64,000 nucleotides of DNA, taken from Marvinbryantia formatexigens DSM 14469. GTDB lineage: Bacteria; Bacillota; Clostridia; Lachnospirales; Lachnospiraceae. Shown piece after piece: positions 18,669 through 26,295 of the stretch. The position numbers and the translations under genes are program-made. Under the pieces are notes generated by a model. It saw only the letters and a program-made list of their open reading frames with translations. It was not told the origin of the DNA and made no database searches. Where the stretch lies: positions 2,459,001 through 2,523,000 of the forward strand of contig NZ_CP102268.1 of NCBI RefSeq assembly GCF_025148285.1. The letters are read 5' to 3'. The stretch's first letter is position 1. Each line of letters opens with the position of its first letter.

Positions 18669-19973
18669 ATGGGAAGGAAAATCGGAGTAATTGTGCTGAC
18701 AGCGCTGTTTGCTTTGTCGGTGACGTTTATGGGGTACGCCTTCTGGAGCATCCAGAGCCGGACGGACAACGTGCTCACGATGGCGTCCTACCGGGCGCGG
18801 ATCGAAGAGACATATGAGGTGCCCGCGCATGTAAATCCTTCGGAATCGGTAGAAAAAATGGTGCATGTGAAAAATGAGGGCACGGTGGATATTCTGGTGC
18901 GCGTTTCGGTGACAAAGGCATTCGGAACGCGGGATGCACAGGGAAAGCTCCACGTTGCGGATGAGCTGAATCCGGACATGATTGAGATTGTGTTCAACAG
19001 CCGGCTGTGGGAGCAGCGGGACGATGGTTGGTTTTATTATAAAAAGATTCTGCGGGCGCAGGAGACGACGGAGGAGCCTCTGATGGAATCCTATACCCTT
19101 TCTGCGAAGGCGGGAAACGAGTATAAGGGCAGGGATGCGGAAATCGTTATCTGCATGGAATCCGTGCAGGCGGACCGGGATGCGGCTTCTGTCTGGGGCG
19201 TCCGTATGGAGGAGCTTGGGATTGTTTTTCCGGAGGCGCCTGCAGCGGAAAAGACGACGGTTACGTATCTTGGCAGAGAGCAGGGGTTTTCGGTGAACAC
19301 GAAAAATACTGATTTATTTGCCGCTTTTAAAAATCTGACGCCGGGATGCGGGCGCACGCAGAAAATACTGGTGGAAAACAAGAGTGCAGAAGCAGTGGAG
19401 ATATTTCTGCGCGCAGAGCAGACGGAGCAGGAGCGGATGAGCACAGAGCAGGCGATGCTTGTGCAGCAGCTTCTCACAAAATATGCGGTGATAGAAATCA
19501 GGGAGAATGGAAAACTGCTTTATGAGGGCGCAGTATGCGGCTCTGGCGGCGCAGGGAAGAGCGGTTTATCTTCCGGAGAGAATGGCGCCTTCGGACAGGG
19601 CAGTCTGACTTCCGGGCAAAGCAGCACCGTGTCTGCACAGGGGCAGCAGGAGGATGGCGCTTCCATGCTGCAGGACATCAGTCTGGGACGGTTTGCGTCA
19701 GGAAGCAAAAAAACGCTGACAGTAAATCTGCGGCTTTCTCCGGAGATGGACAATCGTTTTCAGAAGCTGACGGGAAAGGTGGCATGGATTTTTTCCGCCC
19801 GTGGAGAGGACGGAACAGTGACGGAGAGGAAGGTTCCGGTGACGGCGGACAGTACCCGCATTATGATGTGGGCGGCGCTGCTTGCAGCGAGCATGCTCGC
19901 CGCGGCAATCGCGGTGTGGGCGGAAAGAAGGGACAGGAGGAACAGGCATGAAGATGTGGAAAAGGATAACTGA
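18669..19973 (+). CDS. Membrane-anchored cluster protein (TasA-like domains)
   Basis: 434 residues with an N-terminal hydrophobic segment (residues 6-28) and a C-terminal membrane helix (about residues 400-420, WAALLAASMLAAAIAVWA) followed by a basic tail RRDRRNRHED. Two beta-rich regions of similar character lie between, separated by a Gly/Ser-rich linker around residues 295-330. The layout suggests a membrane anchor or assembly platform for the fibre proteins next to it. It overlaps the sipW gene by 26 nt. No named family is recognised with certainty. Confidence 0.7.
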   Translation: MGRKIGVIVLTALFALSVTFMGYAFWSIQSRTDNVLTMASYRARIEETYEVPAHVNPSESVEKMVHVKNEGTVDILVRVSVTKAFGTRDAQGKLHVADELNPDMIEIVFNSRLWEQRDDGWFYYKKILRAQETTEEPLMESYTLSAKAGNEYKGRDAEIVICMESVQADRDAASVWGVRMEELGIVFPEAPAAEKTTVTYLGREQGFSVNTKNTDLFAAFKNLTPGCGRTQKILVENKSAEAVEIFLRAEQTEQERMSTEQAMLVQQLLTKYAVIEIRENGKLLYEGAVCGSGGAGKSGLSSGENGAFGQGSLTSGQSSTVSAQGQQEDGASMLQDISLGRFASGSKKTLTVNLRLSPEMDNRFQKLTGKVAWIFSARGEDGTVTERKVPVTADSTRIMMWAALLAASMLAAAIAVWAERRDRRNRHEDVEKDN

Positions 19974-20448
19974 CGGGCTGCTTGTGGTATTTCTGCTGCT
20001 TGCGGCGGCGATAGCCGTGCCGCAGGTCTTTGGAATCCGTGTCTATACGGTGCTCAGTCCGAGCATGGCGCCGGAGATTCCGGTTGGCAGCGCGGTCTAT
20101 GTGAAAAAGGAAGCATTTGAAAAAATCCGTCCGGGCGACATCATTACCTGCCGCCCGGACATGGGGGATATTTATATTACGCACCGGGTAAGTGAAAAGG
20201 ATGAGGCGGGGAGGACCCTTGTAACGAAGGGCGATGCCAACGAGACGCCGGATGGAAGGCGTGTGCGGGAGGAGGAGCTGATGGGTGTTGTGCGCCTTTC
20301 TGTTCCATATCTGGGGTATGCCGCCATGCTGTTTAGCGGTATGGGGGAAAAACTGCTGCTTGCAGGAGTGTTTCTGTGGCTTCTGCTGATAAAGATGATT
20401 CTTTCAAATGTGCTGAAAATGCGCAAAGAGGGGGTGACGATATCATGA
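19948..20448 (+). CDS. sipW: SipW-type (ER-type) signal peptidase I
   Basis: 166 residues with two membrane helices (about residues 8-27 and 125-148). The catalytic serine is in LSPSMAPEIPVGSAVYVKK; the second catalytic residue is His in IYITHRV, as in archaeal/ER-type and SipW enzymes, instead of the Lys of ordinary bacterial LepB. GDANETPDG is the conserved acidic motif. In Bacillus SipW processes TasA and TapA; here it is embedded among four likely substrates. Start 19948 follows AGGAGGAACAGGC; the start of the next gene overlaps its stop. Confidence 0.9.
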   Translation: MKMWKRITDGLLVVFLLLAAAIAVPQVFGIRVYTVLSPSMAPEIPVGSAVYVKKEAFEKIRPGDIITCRPDMGDIYITHRVSEKDEAGRTLVTKGDANETPDGRRVREEELMGVVRLSVPYLGYAAMLFSGMGEKLLLAGVFLWLLLIKMILSNVLKMRKEGVTIS

Positions 20449-21059
20449 AAGCGGAAAAAGTAGCGGCGGCGTTTCTGGGTGTGTCTCTTTTTGCGGTCTC
20501 TTCGGGGCTGACAAACGCATATCTGACGATGCGCCCGCAGGCGCTGAAAAATCTGATTACACCGGGGACGGTGGACATCGGACTGACGGAGACTGCCTGG
20601 CAGCCGGAAAAGGCGAAAGGGCTTACGCCGGGGAGTATCGTGCCGAAAAATCCGGCGGCAACGAATACGGGAGAAAGCGATGCCTGGATTTTTCTGCGGA
20701 TATCAGTTCCGGTAAGGCATATTTCTGTGGTGAATCCGCAGACGCACAGAAAGGAACCGGCGGCGGATATGGGTGTGTTTTCTTTTTCGACCACGGAAGG
20801 CTGGGAGCGCATTTCGGATGAAAGAACGGAAGATTCCGTAAATTATGTGTACGGCTATCAGAAGCTCGTAGAGCCGGGAGGGCAGACCGCCCCGCTGTTT
20901 GAGACCGTAACGCTTGTTAATTATCTGGAAGGAGAGCTGACAGCGGCGGATGTACTGCAAATTCCCGTCCAGGCGGTCGCCGTGCAGGACCATGTATGCG
21001 AGCCGGGCGCACCGCTGGCGGAGATATATGAAGTTTATCTTGCGCAGGAGGAGCCGTAA
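20445..21059 (+). CDS. SipW-type signal protein 3 (TasA-like)
   Basis: 204 residues. KVAAAFLGVSLFAVSSG is a hydrophobic core, followed by LTNAYLTMRPQALKN, which fits a SipW-type signal. The mature part begins ITPGTVDIGLTETAWQP, close in pattern to the second cluster protein. The start overlaps the sipW stop (ATGA) and follows GAGGGGGTGACGATATC. It is the last gene of the unit. Probably a minor subunit or cap of the same surface structure. Confidence 0.75.
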   Translation: MKAEKVAAAFLGVSLFAVSSGLTNAYLTMRPQALKNLITPGTVDIGLTETAWQPEKAKGLTPGSIVPKNPAATNTGESDAWIFLRISVPVRHISVVNPQTHRKEPAADMGVFSFSTTEGWERISDERTEDSVNYVYGYQKLVEPGGQTAPLFETVTLVNYLEGELTAADVLQIPVQAVAVQDHVCEPGAPLAEIYEVYLAQEEP

Positions 21060-21138
21060 GGCGGGGATGGAGAGTCCGGTGTAAAATGGGTGTGCTTACA
21101 ACAGGATTGTGATACTGTTGCGCAGAAGTTTACGGAAG

Positions 21139-21314
21139 GAATCCGACGTCCTGTGTCTGTCCGAAGACACGTTGATTTTTTGATTTTGCTGCGCCGCCTG
21201 TTAGCAGCAATTTTGCCTCCATAGAAGCAGGTCGGACAAAATTGCTGCCGCTATGCTCGCAAAATCTGCAAAATCTGCCTATCGTCTTCGGACAGACACA
21301 GGACGCCGTATTCC
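21139..21314. repeat. Long palindromic element, copy 1
   Basis: Outer arms at 21139-21168 and 21284-21313 are complementary at 28 of 30 positions. The core between them is the reverse complement, at close to 90% identity, of the core of the copy at 56838-57011. The core is itself a nested hairpin (CAGCAATTTTG with CAAAATTGCTG). The outer arms differ from those of copy 2 but begin GAATCCG and end CCG(A/C)AGAC in both. It fills most of the gap between the SipW cluster and the convergent GH31 gene, so it could act as a bidirectional terminator. No coding potential is seen. Confidence 0.85.
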
Positions 21315-21375
21315 ATTGCAAATTTCTGGCGTAGTCTGTTCAGTCTGTTAATAAGGGTCCGGAACAGTGCGCTGT

Positions 21376-23979
21376 TTATAGGGTTATACGGCAGGCGTCT
21401 CCCTCGGAAACGGGCTGGAAGCTCTTTCCGTTTACGATAACTTCGGTGAGCGTCTCTGGTGTGTAAAGAACGAAGCCGGTGCACGGAAGCTTTGTTTCGA
21501 TGACCGCTGTTGTGCCGCACAGTCTGGCATCAAGAGTATAGGCGGTTCCATCCGCAGTCTGCGCGGCGGAATCCACATTGTCACGGGCGTCCGGTGCGGC
21601 GGAATCCGCATTGACGCTGGTATTCGGTTCGACGGCGGCATCCACATTGACACGGGCGTCCGGTGCGGCGGAATCTGCATTGACGCTGGCATCCGGTTCG
21701 ACGGCGGAATCTGCATTGACGCTGGCATTCGGTTCGACGGCAGAATCTTGATTAATGCCGGTATCCCGCGCGATGTCGGTGTACAGCGTGGTATGGATCT
21801 CGCTGACCAGATTCAGACAGATGGTGAAATCCTCAAAAAAGGTTTCCGGGGAATGCATACCTGCGTTGTTTAAAAGCGGGAGAACCGTATTTTCCCGGAA
21901 ATAAAGAGGCAGCTCATCAAGAGGACAGCTTTCGCAGGTCCATAAAGCTCCGGAAATGCGCCCGCCGGTGTTCAGATTAATCCAGCTTCCGGCAGGCAGG
22001 TATACGTGCTGCGTCTGCTGGTCAAAGACCGGCGCAACTAAAAGCGCGTCGCCGAGCATGTACTGGGTGGAAACATCGCGTGCGCTTAAATCCTCCGGGA
22101 ATTCCAGGAGCATTGCCCGCATCATGGGCACGCCGGTCCGGCAGGTTTCACAGGCGATGCTGTACAGATACGGAAACAGGCGGTAGCGAAATTTGTTAAT
22201 TTTCAAAAATGCCGCCTGCGCTTCGGCGGAGTATTCCCACGGCTCCCGTGGCGTTGCCTGTCCGTGACTGCGGCTCAAAGGACTGAGAAGTCCCATCTGG
22301 GCGCTTCTTACGTATTCTTCATCTGTCGGTTTTGTGCGGTTGCCCTCGTAATCACAGTTATAGAAGCCGCCGATGTCAAAGCCCCAGAAGGAGACGCCGC
22401 TGATGCCGATGCTTAAGCCTCCGCGCAGGATGGCGGCGAGATTATTTTTGTGGGTGGAGGAATCGCCTGCCCAGTTTGCCGGATAATTCTGGCTTCCTGC
22501 ATAACCGCTGCGGCCCCAGAGCATTGCCCTTTTGTGCTGCGCCTCCTTTACCTCCTTTGATGCCTCGTAAATAGTTTTCGCGTAGAGCAGAGGATACTTA
22601 TTGTGCGTTTCTTTGCCGGTCGTCCCGTCAGAGAAGACGGCGGTCTCCGGGATTTCTTCGGAGAAATCTGTTTTGATGACACCGACGCCAAGCTCCATCA
22701 GTCTGCGGATTTTCTGCTTTGTATATTCAGCGGCATCCGGATTGGTAAAATCAACAGCGCCGGTTACCATGCCTTTCACGTCGCCTTCGCCCTCGGAGAG
22801 AGCAAATACGCAGGGGCTGCCGTCGGCGTTTTTGACGAGATAGCCAAGCCTTTCCAGCTTTTCAAATTCCGGATTGACGGTTTTATTATCGGTCCCGATG
22901 TATTGTAAAATATACGGGTACATCCAAAGGGAAAGCTGCACGCCGTTTTCATTGAGCTGCGCAATCATATCCGCCGGTTTCGGAAAGCGCTCTTCATCAA
23001 ATTCCAGCAGACCGTCTGTTCCGGAGGTCTGCCATCCGTCTATGTGGATGACATCCATCGACATGCCGAACCGGGCGGCGCGTTTTACAACAGTCTCTAC
23101 CTCATCGCGGCTCTGGTAGCTCATTTTTGACATCCAGAAGCCGAACGCCCATTTCGGAATCATGGGGGAACGACCACTTAAGGCGGTGTAATCCTGGATC
23201 AGTCCTTTATAGCTGTGGTTGCAGAATACATAATAATCCAGATAAGAATCGCAGGAGGACATGGTGAAGGATACACCGGAACCTGCGCCCATATCGAAGA
23301 CGGTTTTTGTGAAGGTATTCAGCAGTACGGAATAGCCGTAGGAGCTCATAAAATACGGCATTCCTTTATAAGAGCGTTCAGAATTTGTGGAGAGAGCGTC
23401 CTTCTGCCAGATTTCCACCCGCTGTCCGCGCTTGTTAAAGCTGGTAAACTTTTCGCCGAAGCCATAGAAGGCTTCATCGACATGCATATAAAACGTGTCA
23501 TATGTGCCAGTCACCTGACCGGTGGCGGGATTGCAGGAAAAACCAAGCGGCATCGCCTTATATTTCTGGTCAACATCCAGGTCCTGGATATTTTCTCTGG
23601 TAAGCACTCTGCCATCCAGCATTACAGAAAGCTCCCACGGGCATTTGCGGAAGGCAAGAGAAAGGCGCGGGGTGCGTATGTACACAAACAGTTCATCCTC
23701 GGTTACGGAAAAATTCCGGAGCTTTGGAAATTCAAATACGGGATTCAGTCGCAAATCCTCGCGGCAGAACGGAAACATCTGAAGCCGGAAAACATTTTCA
23801 GCGGCAAAGGATATCCTTACGGCTGCCTGGTTGCCGAGATATGTATCGGCAAGAAAAGTGACACCGTCATCGTCGATGCGGTACTGACGCATGATGCTGA
23901 TAAAATCCTGGTTTTTTATACGGGAAGGAACATGATAGCCTTTTCTGCCATTATTATCAATATTTACAATTTTTGTCAC
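21376..23979 (-). CDS. Glycoside hydrolase family 31 (alpha-glucosidase/alpha-xylosidase)
   Basis: 867 residues, no signal peptide, so cytoplasmic. GH31 hallmarks: the WMSKMSYQSRDEVE region, the nucleophile motif GVIKTDFSE (near 22665 on the + strand) and the acid/base motif WAGDSST (near 22460), then the beta-sandwich C-terminal domains. GTG at 23979 is chosen because AAAGGAGG lies 9 nt upstream; longer frames lack a ribosome site. It releases alpha-linked glucose or xylose from oligosaccharides; the exact substrate cannot be told. Odd feature: a repeat-rich insert near the C-terminus (see next entry). Convergent with the SipW cluster. Confidence 0.92.
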   Translation of the reverse strand: MTKIVNIDNNGRKGYHVPSRIKNQDFISIMRQYRIDDDGVTFLADTYLGNQAAVRISFAAENVFRLQMFPFCREDLRLNPVFEFPKLRNFSVTEDELFVYIRTPRLSLAFRKCPWELSVMLDGRVLTRENIQDLDVDQKYKAMPLGFSCNPATGQVTGTYDTFYMHVDEAFYGFGEKFTSFNKRGQRVEIWQKDALSTNSERSYKGMPYFMSSYGYSVLLNTFTKTVFDMGAGSGVSFTMSSCDSYLDYYVFCNHSYKGLIQDYTALSGRSPMIPKWAFGFWMSKMSYQSRDEVETVVKRAARFGMSMDVIHIDGWQTSGTDGLLEFDEERFPKPADMIAQLNENGVQLSLWMYPYILQYIGTDNKTVNPEFEKLERLGYLVKNADGSPCVFALSEGEGDVKGMVTGAVDFTNPDAAEYTKQKIRRLMELGVGVIKTDFSEEIPETAVFSDGTTGKETHNKYPLLYAKTIYEASKEVKEAQHKRAMLWGRSGYAGSQNYPANWAGDSSTHKNNLAAILRGGLSIGISGVSFWGFDIGGFYNCDYEGNRTKPTDEEYVRSAQMGLLSPLSRSHGQATPREPWEYSAEAQAAFLKINKFRYRLFPYLYSIACETCRTGVPMMRAMLLEFPEDLSARDVSTQYMLGDALLVAPVFDQQTQHVYLPAGSWINLNTGGRISGALWTCESCPLDELPLYFRENTVLPLLNNAGMHSPETFFEDFTICLNLVSEIHTTLYTDIARDTGINQDSAVEPNASVNADSAVEPDASVNADSAAPDARVNVDAAVEPNTSVNADSAAPDARDNVDSAAQTADGTAYTLDARLCGTTAVIETKLPCTGFVLYTPETLTEVIVNGKSFQPVSEGDACRITL
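21555..21760 (-). repeat. In-frame minisatellite near the C-terminus of the GH31 gene
   Basis: Five to six imperfect units of 12 or 11 codons, such as DSAVEPNASVNA and DSAAPDARVNV, follow each other in the C-terminal domain. GH31 proteins normally have a short loop here. Unit lengths are multiples of three bases, so the frame is kept. Confidence 0.8.
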
Positions 23980-24112
23980 AGGGTCTGACCTCCTTTGGGT
24001 TTTGTTTTGGCGCACAGCAGGACAGCCTGGCTGCACAGTTACTATGATGCAGCAGTATAACACATATGACGGCTAAACTCTATTGTTTTTAGAAACTTTT
24101 GACAAAAAATTA

Positions 24113-24141
24113 TTGCAAAAGCAGTCTTTCTCTAATACAAT
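24113..24141 (+). promoter_or_regulatory. Putative promoter of the small-protein/GNAT pair
   Basis: TTGCAA, 17-nt spacer, TACAAT, 47 nt before the first start codon. Confidence 0.55.
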
Positions 24142-24188
24142 ATCGATGAAGAAGGTAGTAATTAAGATGTTTGTAGGAGGTGTTTATG

Positions 24189-24401
24189 ATGGCAACTTCG
24201 AGTATTACTGAAAATTTTATTATTTCCGGTGAGGAGCAGGCAGAAATGTTTGTAAATGCACTGGAAGCGTCATACCGGGAATCTTTAAACAGACCACCGG
24301 CACCGGATATGGAGATAACATATTTGCGGGGAGCTGAAGAAATCAGAAAGTTCCTGGAAAAACAAAAAAACATAGATGCAGAACTGGATATCTGTCATTA
24401 A
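24189..24401 (+). CDS. Small protein, candidate antitoxin
   Basis: 70 residues, acidic, helical; it begins MATSSITENFIISGEEQAE and ends in a helix with EIRKFLEKQK. AGGAGG lies 8 nt before ATG 24189 (ATG 24186 is also possible). The start of the next gene lies inside it by 26 nt in another frame. Size, acidity and coupling to a downstream GNAT gene resemble antitoxins of GNAT toxin pairs. It lacks an obvious ribbon-helix-helix DNA-binding motif. Function is inferred from context only. Confidence 0.6.
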   Translation: MATSSITENFIISGEEQAEMFVNALEASYRESLNRPPAPDMEITYLRGAEEIRKFLEKQKNIDAELDICH

Positions 24402-24879
24402 TATTCGTGAATATTTAAAGAAAGATGAGAGTGGAAACAGAGAGGATAGATTACGTCAGCTGCTTGCTGGATTTTCCTGTGGAAAAAATCCGGATGTGGA
24501 AAAGTTAAAACCTATTACCGTAAATGCAGAGTGTGTCAGTAAGACAATGAGACGGAAAATTGTCAGGGTTGGAAAAGCAGATATATCCGGCAATACGTAT
24601 ACGTTATGGGCATTTCTGATAGCACAGCTGGGTAAAAATTATACGGAACAGGCTGATAAAAATGTCACAGGAGAACAACTGTTGGAGGCGGCTGCAGGTA
24701 TAATCAGAGAAATACAATATATGGTGGGAGGAACGGTGGTTTTTCTGGAGGCAGAGGATAATGAAAAATTAATGCAGTTCTATGAAGAAAAAAATGGTTT
24801 TAAGAGATTTAACACAAAAAGTACCGGGTGTGATACGGAAAGTTCGCACACACTGGTTCAATTGCTGAAGGTGATTTGA
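24376..24879 (+). CDS. GNAT-family acetyltransferase-like protein, candidate toxin
   Basis: 167 residues. The C-terminal part, GGTVVFLEAEDNEKLMQFYE followed by EKNGFKRF, is the last strand-helix of the GNAT fold as seen in TacT/AtaT-like toxins, which acetylate aminoacyl-tRNA. The N-terminal half is more divergent, and the acetyl-CoA loop (R/Q-x-x-G-x-G/A) is not clear. It starts within the preceding gene without its own ribosome site, so coupling is likely. Codon use is more AT-rich than its neighbours, a hint of transfer. An ordinary acetyltransferase is the alternative. Confidence 0.6.
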   Translation: MQNWISVINIREYLKKDESGNREDRLRQLLAGFSCGKNPDVEKLKPITVNAECVSKTMRRKIVRVGKADISGNTYTLWAFLIAQLGKNYTEQADKNVTGEQLLEAAAGIIREIQYMVGGTVVFLEAEDNEKLMQFYEEKNGFKRFNTKSTGCDTESSHTLVQLLKVI

Positions 24880-24994
24880 TGTTTGGCATTACATTATGGT
24901 GAGTGTTTTTTGCCCCGGTATTTCCGGGTATAGAGAAGCATGTTATGTGTTCTATATCATTATGAATAAGCAGTTATGCGGAAAGGAAATCAAT

Positions 24995-25891
24995 ATGTCG
25001 AAAAAAAGCAAGCTAATCAGAGTAACATGGAAGGCGAGTGACGCAAAGCGCGATGCAGGGCTTACGACGCCGGAGGATATCCGGCGCTTTGATAATCTGC
25101 AGTACGGGAAGGATGCGGTGTGGAATCTGCTGGATGTTTACCGTCCGAGGGCAGCGGAAGGAAAGCTGCCGGTCATCGTGAATGTGCATGGCGGCGGCTG
25201 GGTATACGGCGATAAGGAGCTGTATCAGTTTTACGGAATGTCCCTGGCGCAGAGGGGCTTTGCGGTGGTGAACTTTACATACCGCCTGGCGCCGGAGGCG
25301 AAATTTCCGTCGGCGGTAGAGGATATGAACGCGGTTATTACATGGATGTATGAGAACCAGGAGACATACGGGCTGGATATGGAGCATGTCTTTTTTGTCG
25401 GCGATTCCGCGGGCGGAAATCTGGCGGCTATGTATTCTGCCATCTGCACGAATCCCGGATATGCGGCAAAGTTTGCTTTTAAGGTTCCACAGGGCTTTGC
25501 GCCGACGGCAGTGGGGCTTAACTGCGGGGCGTATGTGCTGTTCGGACACCATGAGCTGCTGCATGAATCGCAGGATAAGGAGCTGATTATGGAGGATCTT
25601 CTGCCGGAGCACGGTTCCCCCAGGGAGCAGGAGCTTGTAAATGTGCCGGATCACGTTACTGCCGCATTTCCGCCTGTCTATCTGATGACGGCGCTGGGAG
25701 ATTTCTGCAGGCCGCAGGCACAGTTTATGGAAGAGGCGCTGAAGAAAAACGGTGTGTATTATGAATTTGGGCTGTTCGGCACGGAGAAGGAGCCGCTTTA
25801 TCATGTTTTCCATGTCAATATCCGGGAATCGGAGGGACAGAGGTGCAATGATATAGAATGTGATTTCTTCCGCCGCATGATGGAGAAATAA
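24995..25891 (+). CDS. Alpha/beta-hydrolase esterase (HGGG family)
   Basis: 298 residues. NVHGGGWVYG is the oxyanion-hole motif of the hormone-sensitive lipase group, GDSAGGNLA the nucleophile elbow with catalytic Ser, and HVFHVN near the C-terminus supplies the His. No signal peptide, so cytoplasmic. Such enzymes remove acetyl or short acyl groups, often from carbohydrate breakdown products; the substrate is unknown. ATG 24995 follows GGAAAGGAAATCAAT. The upstream in-frame extension is not supported by a ribosome site. Confidence 0.88.
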   Translation: MSKKSKLIRVTWKASDAKRDAGLTTPEDIRRFDNLQYGKDAVWNLLDVYRPRAAEGKLPVIVNVHGGGWVYGDKELYQFYGMSLAQRGFAVVNFTYRLAPEAKFPSAVEDMNAVITWMYENQETYGLDMEHVFFVGDSAGGNLAAMYSAICTNPGYAAKFAFKVPQGFAPTAVGLNCGAYVLFGHHELLHESQDKELIMEDLLPEHGSPREQELVNVPDHVTAAFPPVYLMTALGDFCRPQAQFMEEALKKNGVYYEFGLFGTEKEPLYHVFHVNIRESEGQRCNDIECDFFRRMMEK

Positions 25892-25985
25892 AGCATTTAA
25901 AGAATGCCGGGGCGTCGCATCCGCAGGCATTATAATTGGGTGCTTTTGAACCCGACATCATTCAAAGTAAAGAACAAATAACAGA

Positions 25986-26036
25986 GAGAAAGGGAGACGC
26001 TTCCTGCTGCGGCATGGCGTTTCTCTTTCTTTTTTT
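25986..26036 (+). terminator. Rho-independent terminator after the esterase gene
   Basis: AGAGAAAGGGAGACGC pairs (with G-T pairs) with GCGTTTCTCTTTCT, followed by a T run. It separates the esterase from the ABC importer operon. Between 26037 and 26160 nothing else is seen. Confidence 0.7.
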
Positions 26037-26160
26037 GCTTTTGACGGGCGTTTCCGGGGTGGAAAAGGAGACGAAAAAGAAGGAGTTGTAAAACTGCACA
26101 AAAACGGGATATCAAAATAGTGAACATTTAACAAAGTTACGGAAAATATGAAAATTACAG

Positions 26161-26189
26161 TTGCCAAATTGTAGAATGTGTGCTAACAT
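26161..26189 (+). promoter_or_regulatory. Putative promoter of the sugar ABC importer operon
   Basis: TTGCCA, 17-nt spacer, TAACAT, with the operator-like palindromes starting 9 nt downstream. Confidence 0.55.
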
Positions 26190-26197
26190 ACAATTAC

Positions 26198-26245
26198 AAA
26201 AACGTTACCGATAACGATAACGAAAACGGTAACGACAACGTTTTC
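26198..26245 (+). promoter_or_regulatory. LacI-type operator cluster
   Basis: Two nested inverted repeats: AAAACGTT with AACGTTTT at the outside, and CGTTACCG with CGGTAACG inside, plus CGATAACG copies between. Such CG-centred palindromes are typical LacI/MalR/CcpA operators. The position just downstream of the promoter fits repression by the LacI-family protein encoded at 31111 in the same locus. Confidence 0.7.
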
Positions 26246-26295
26246 AAACAATGCGGTCAAACGATCAGACCGCAAACTAAAAGGAGGAAAAAAGA

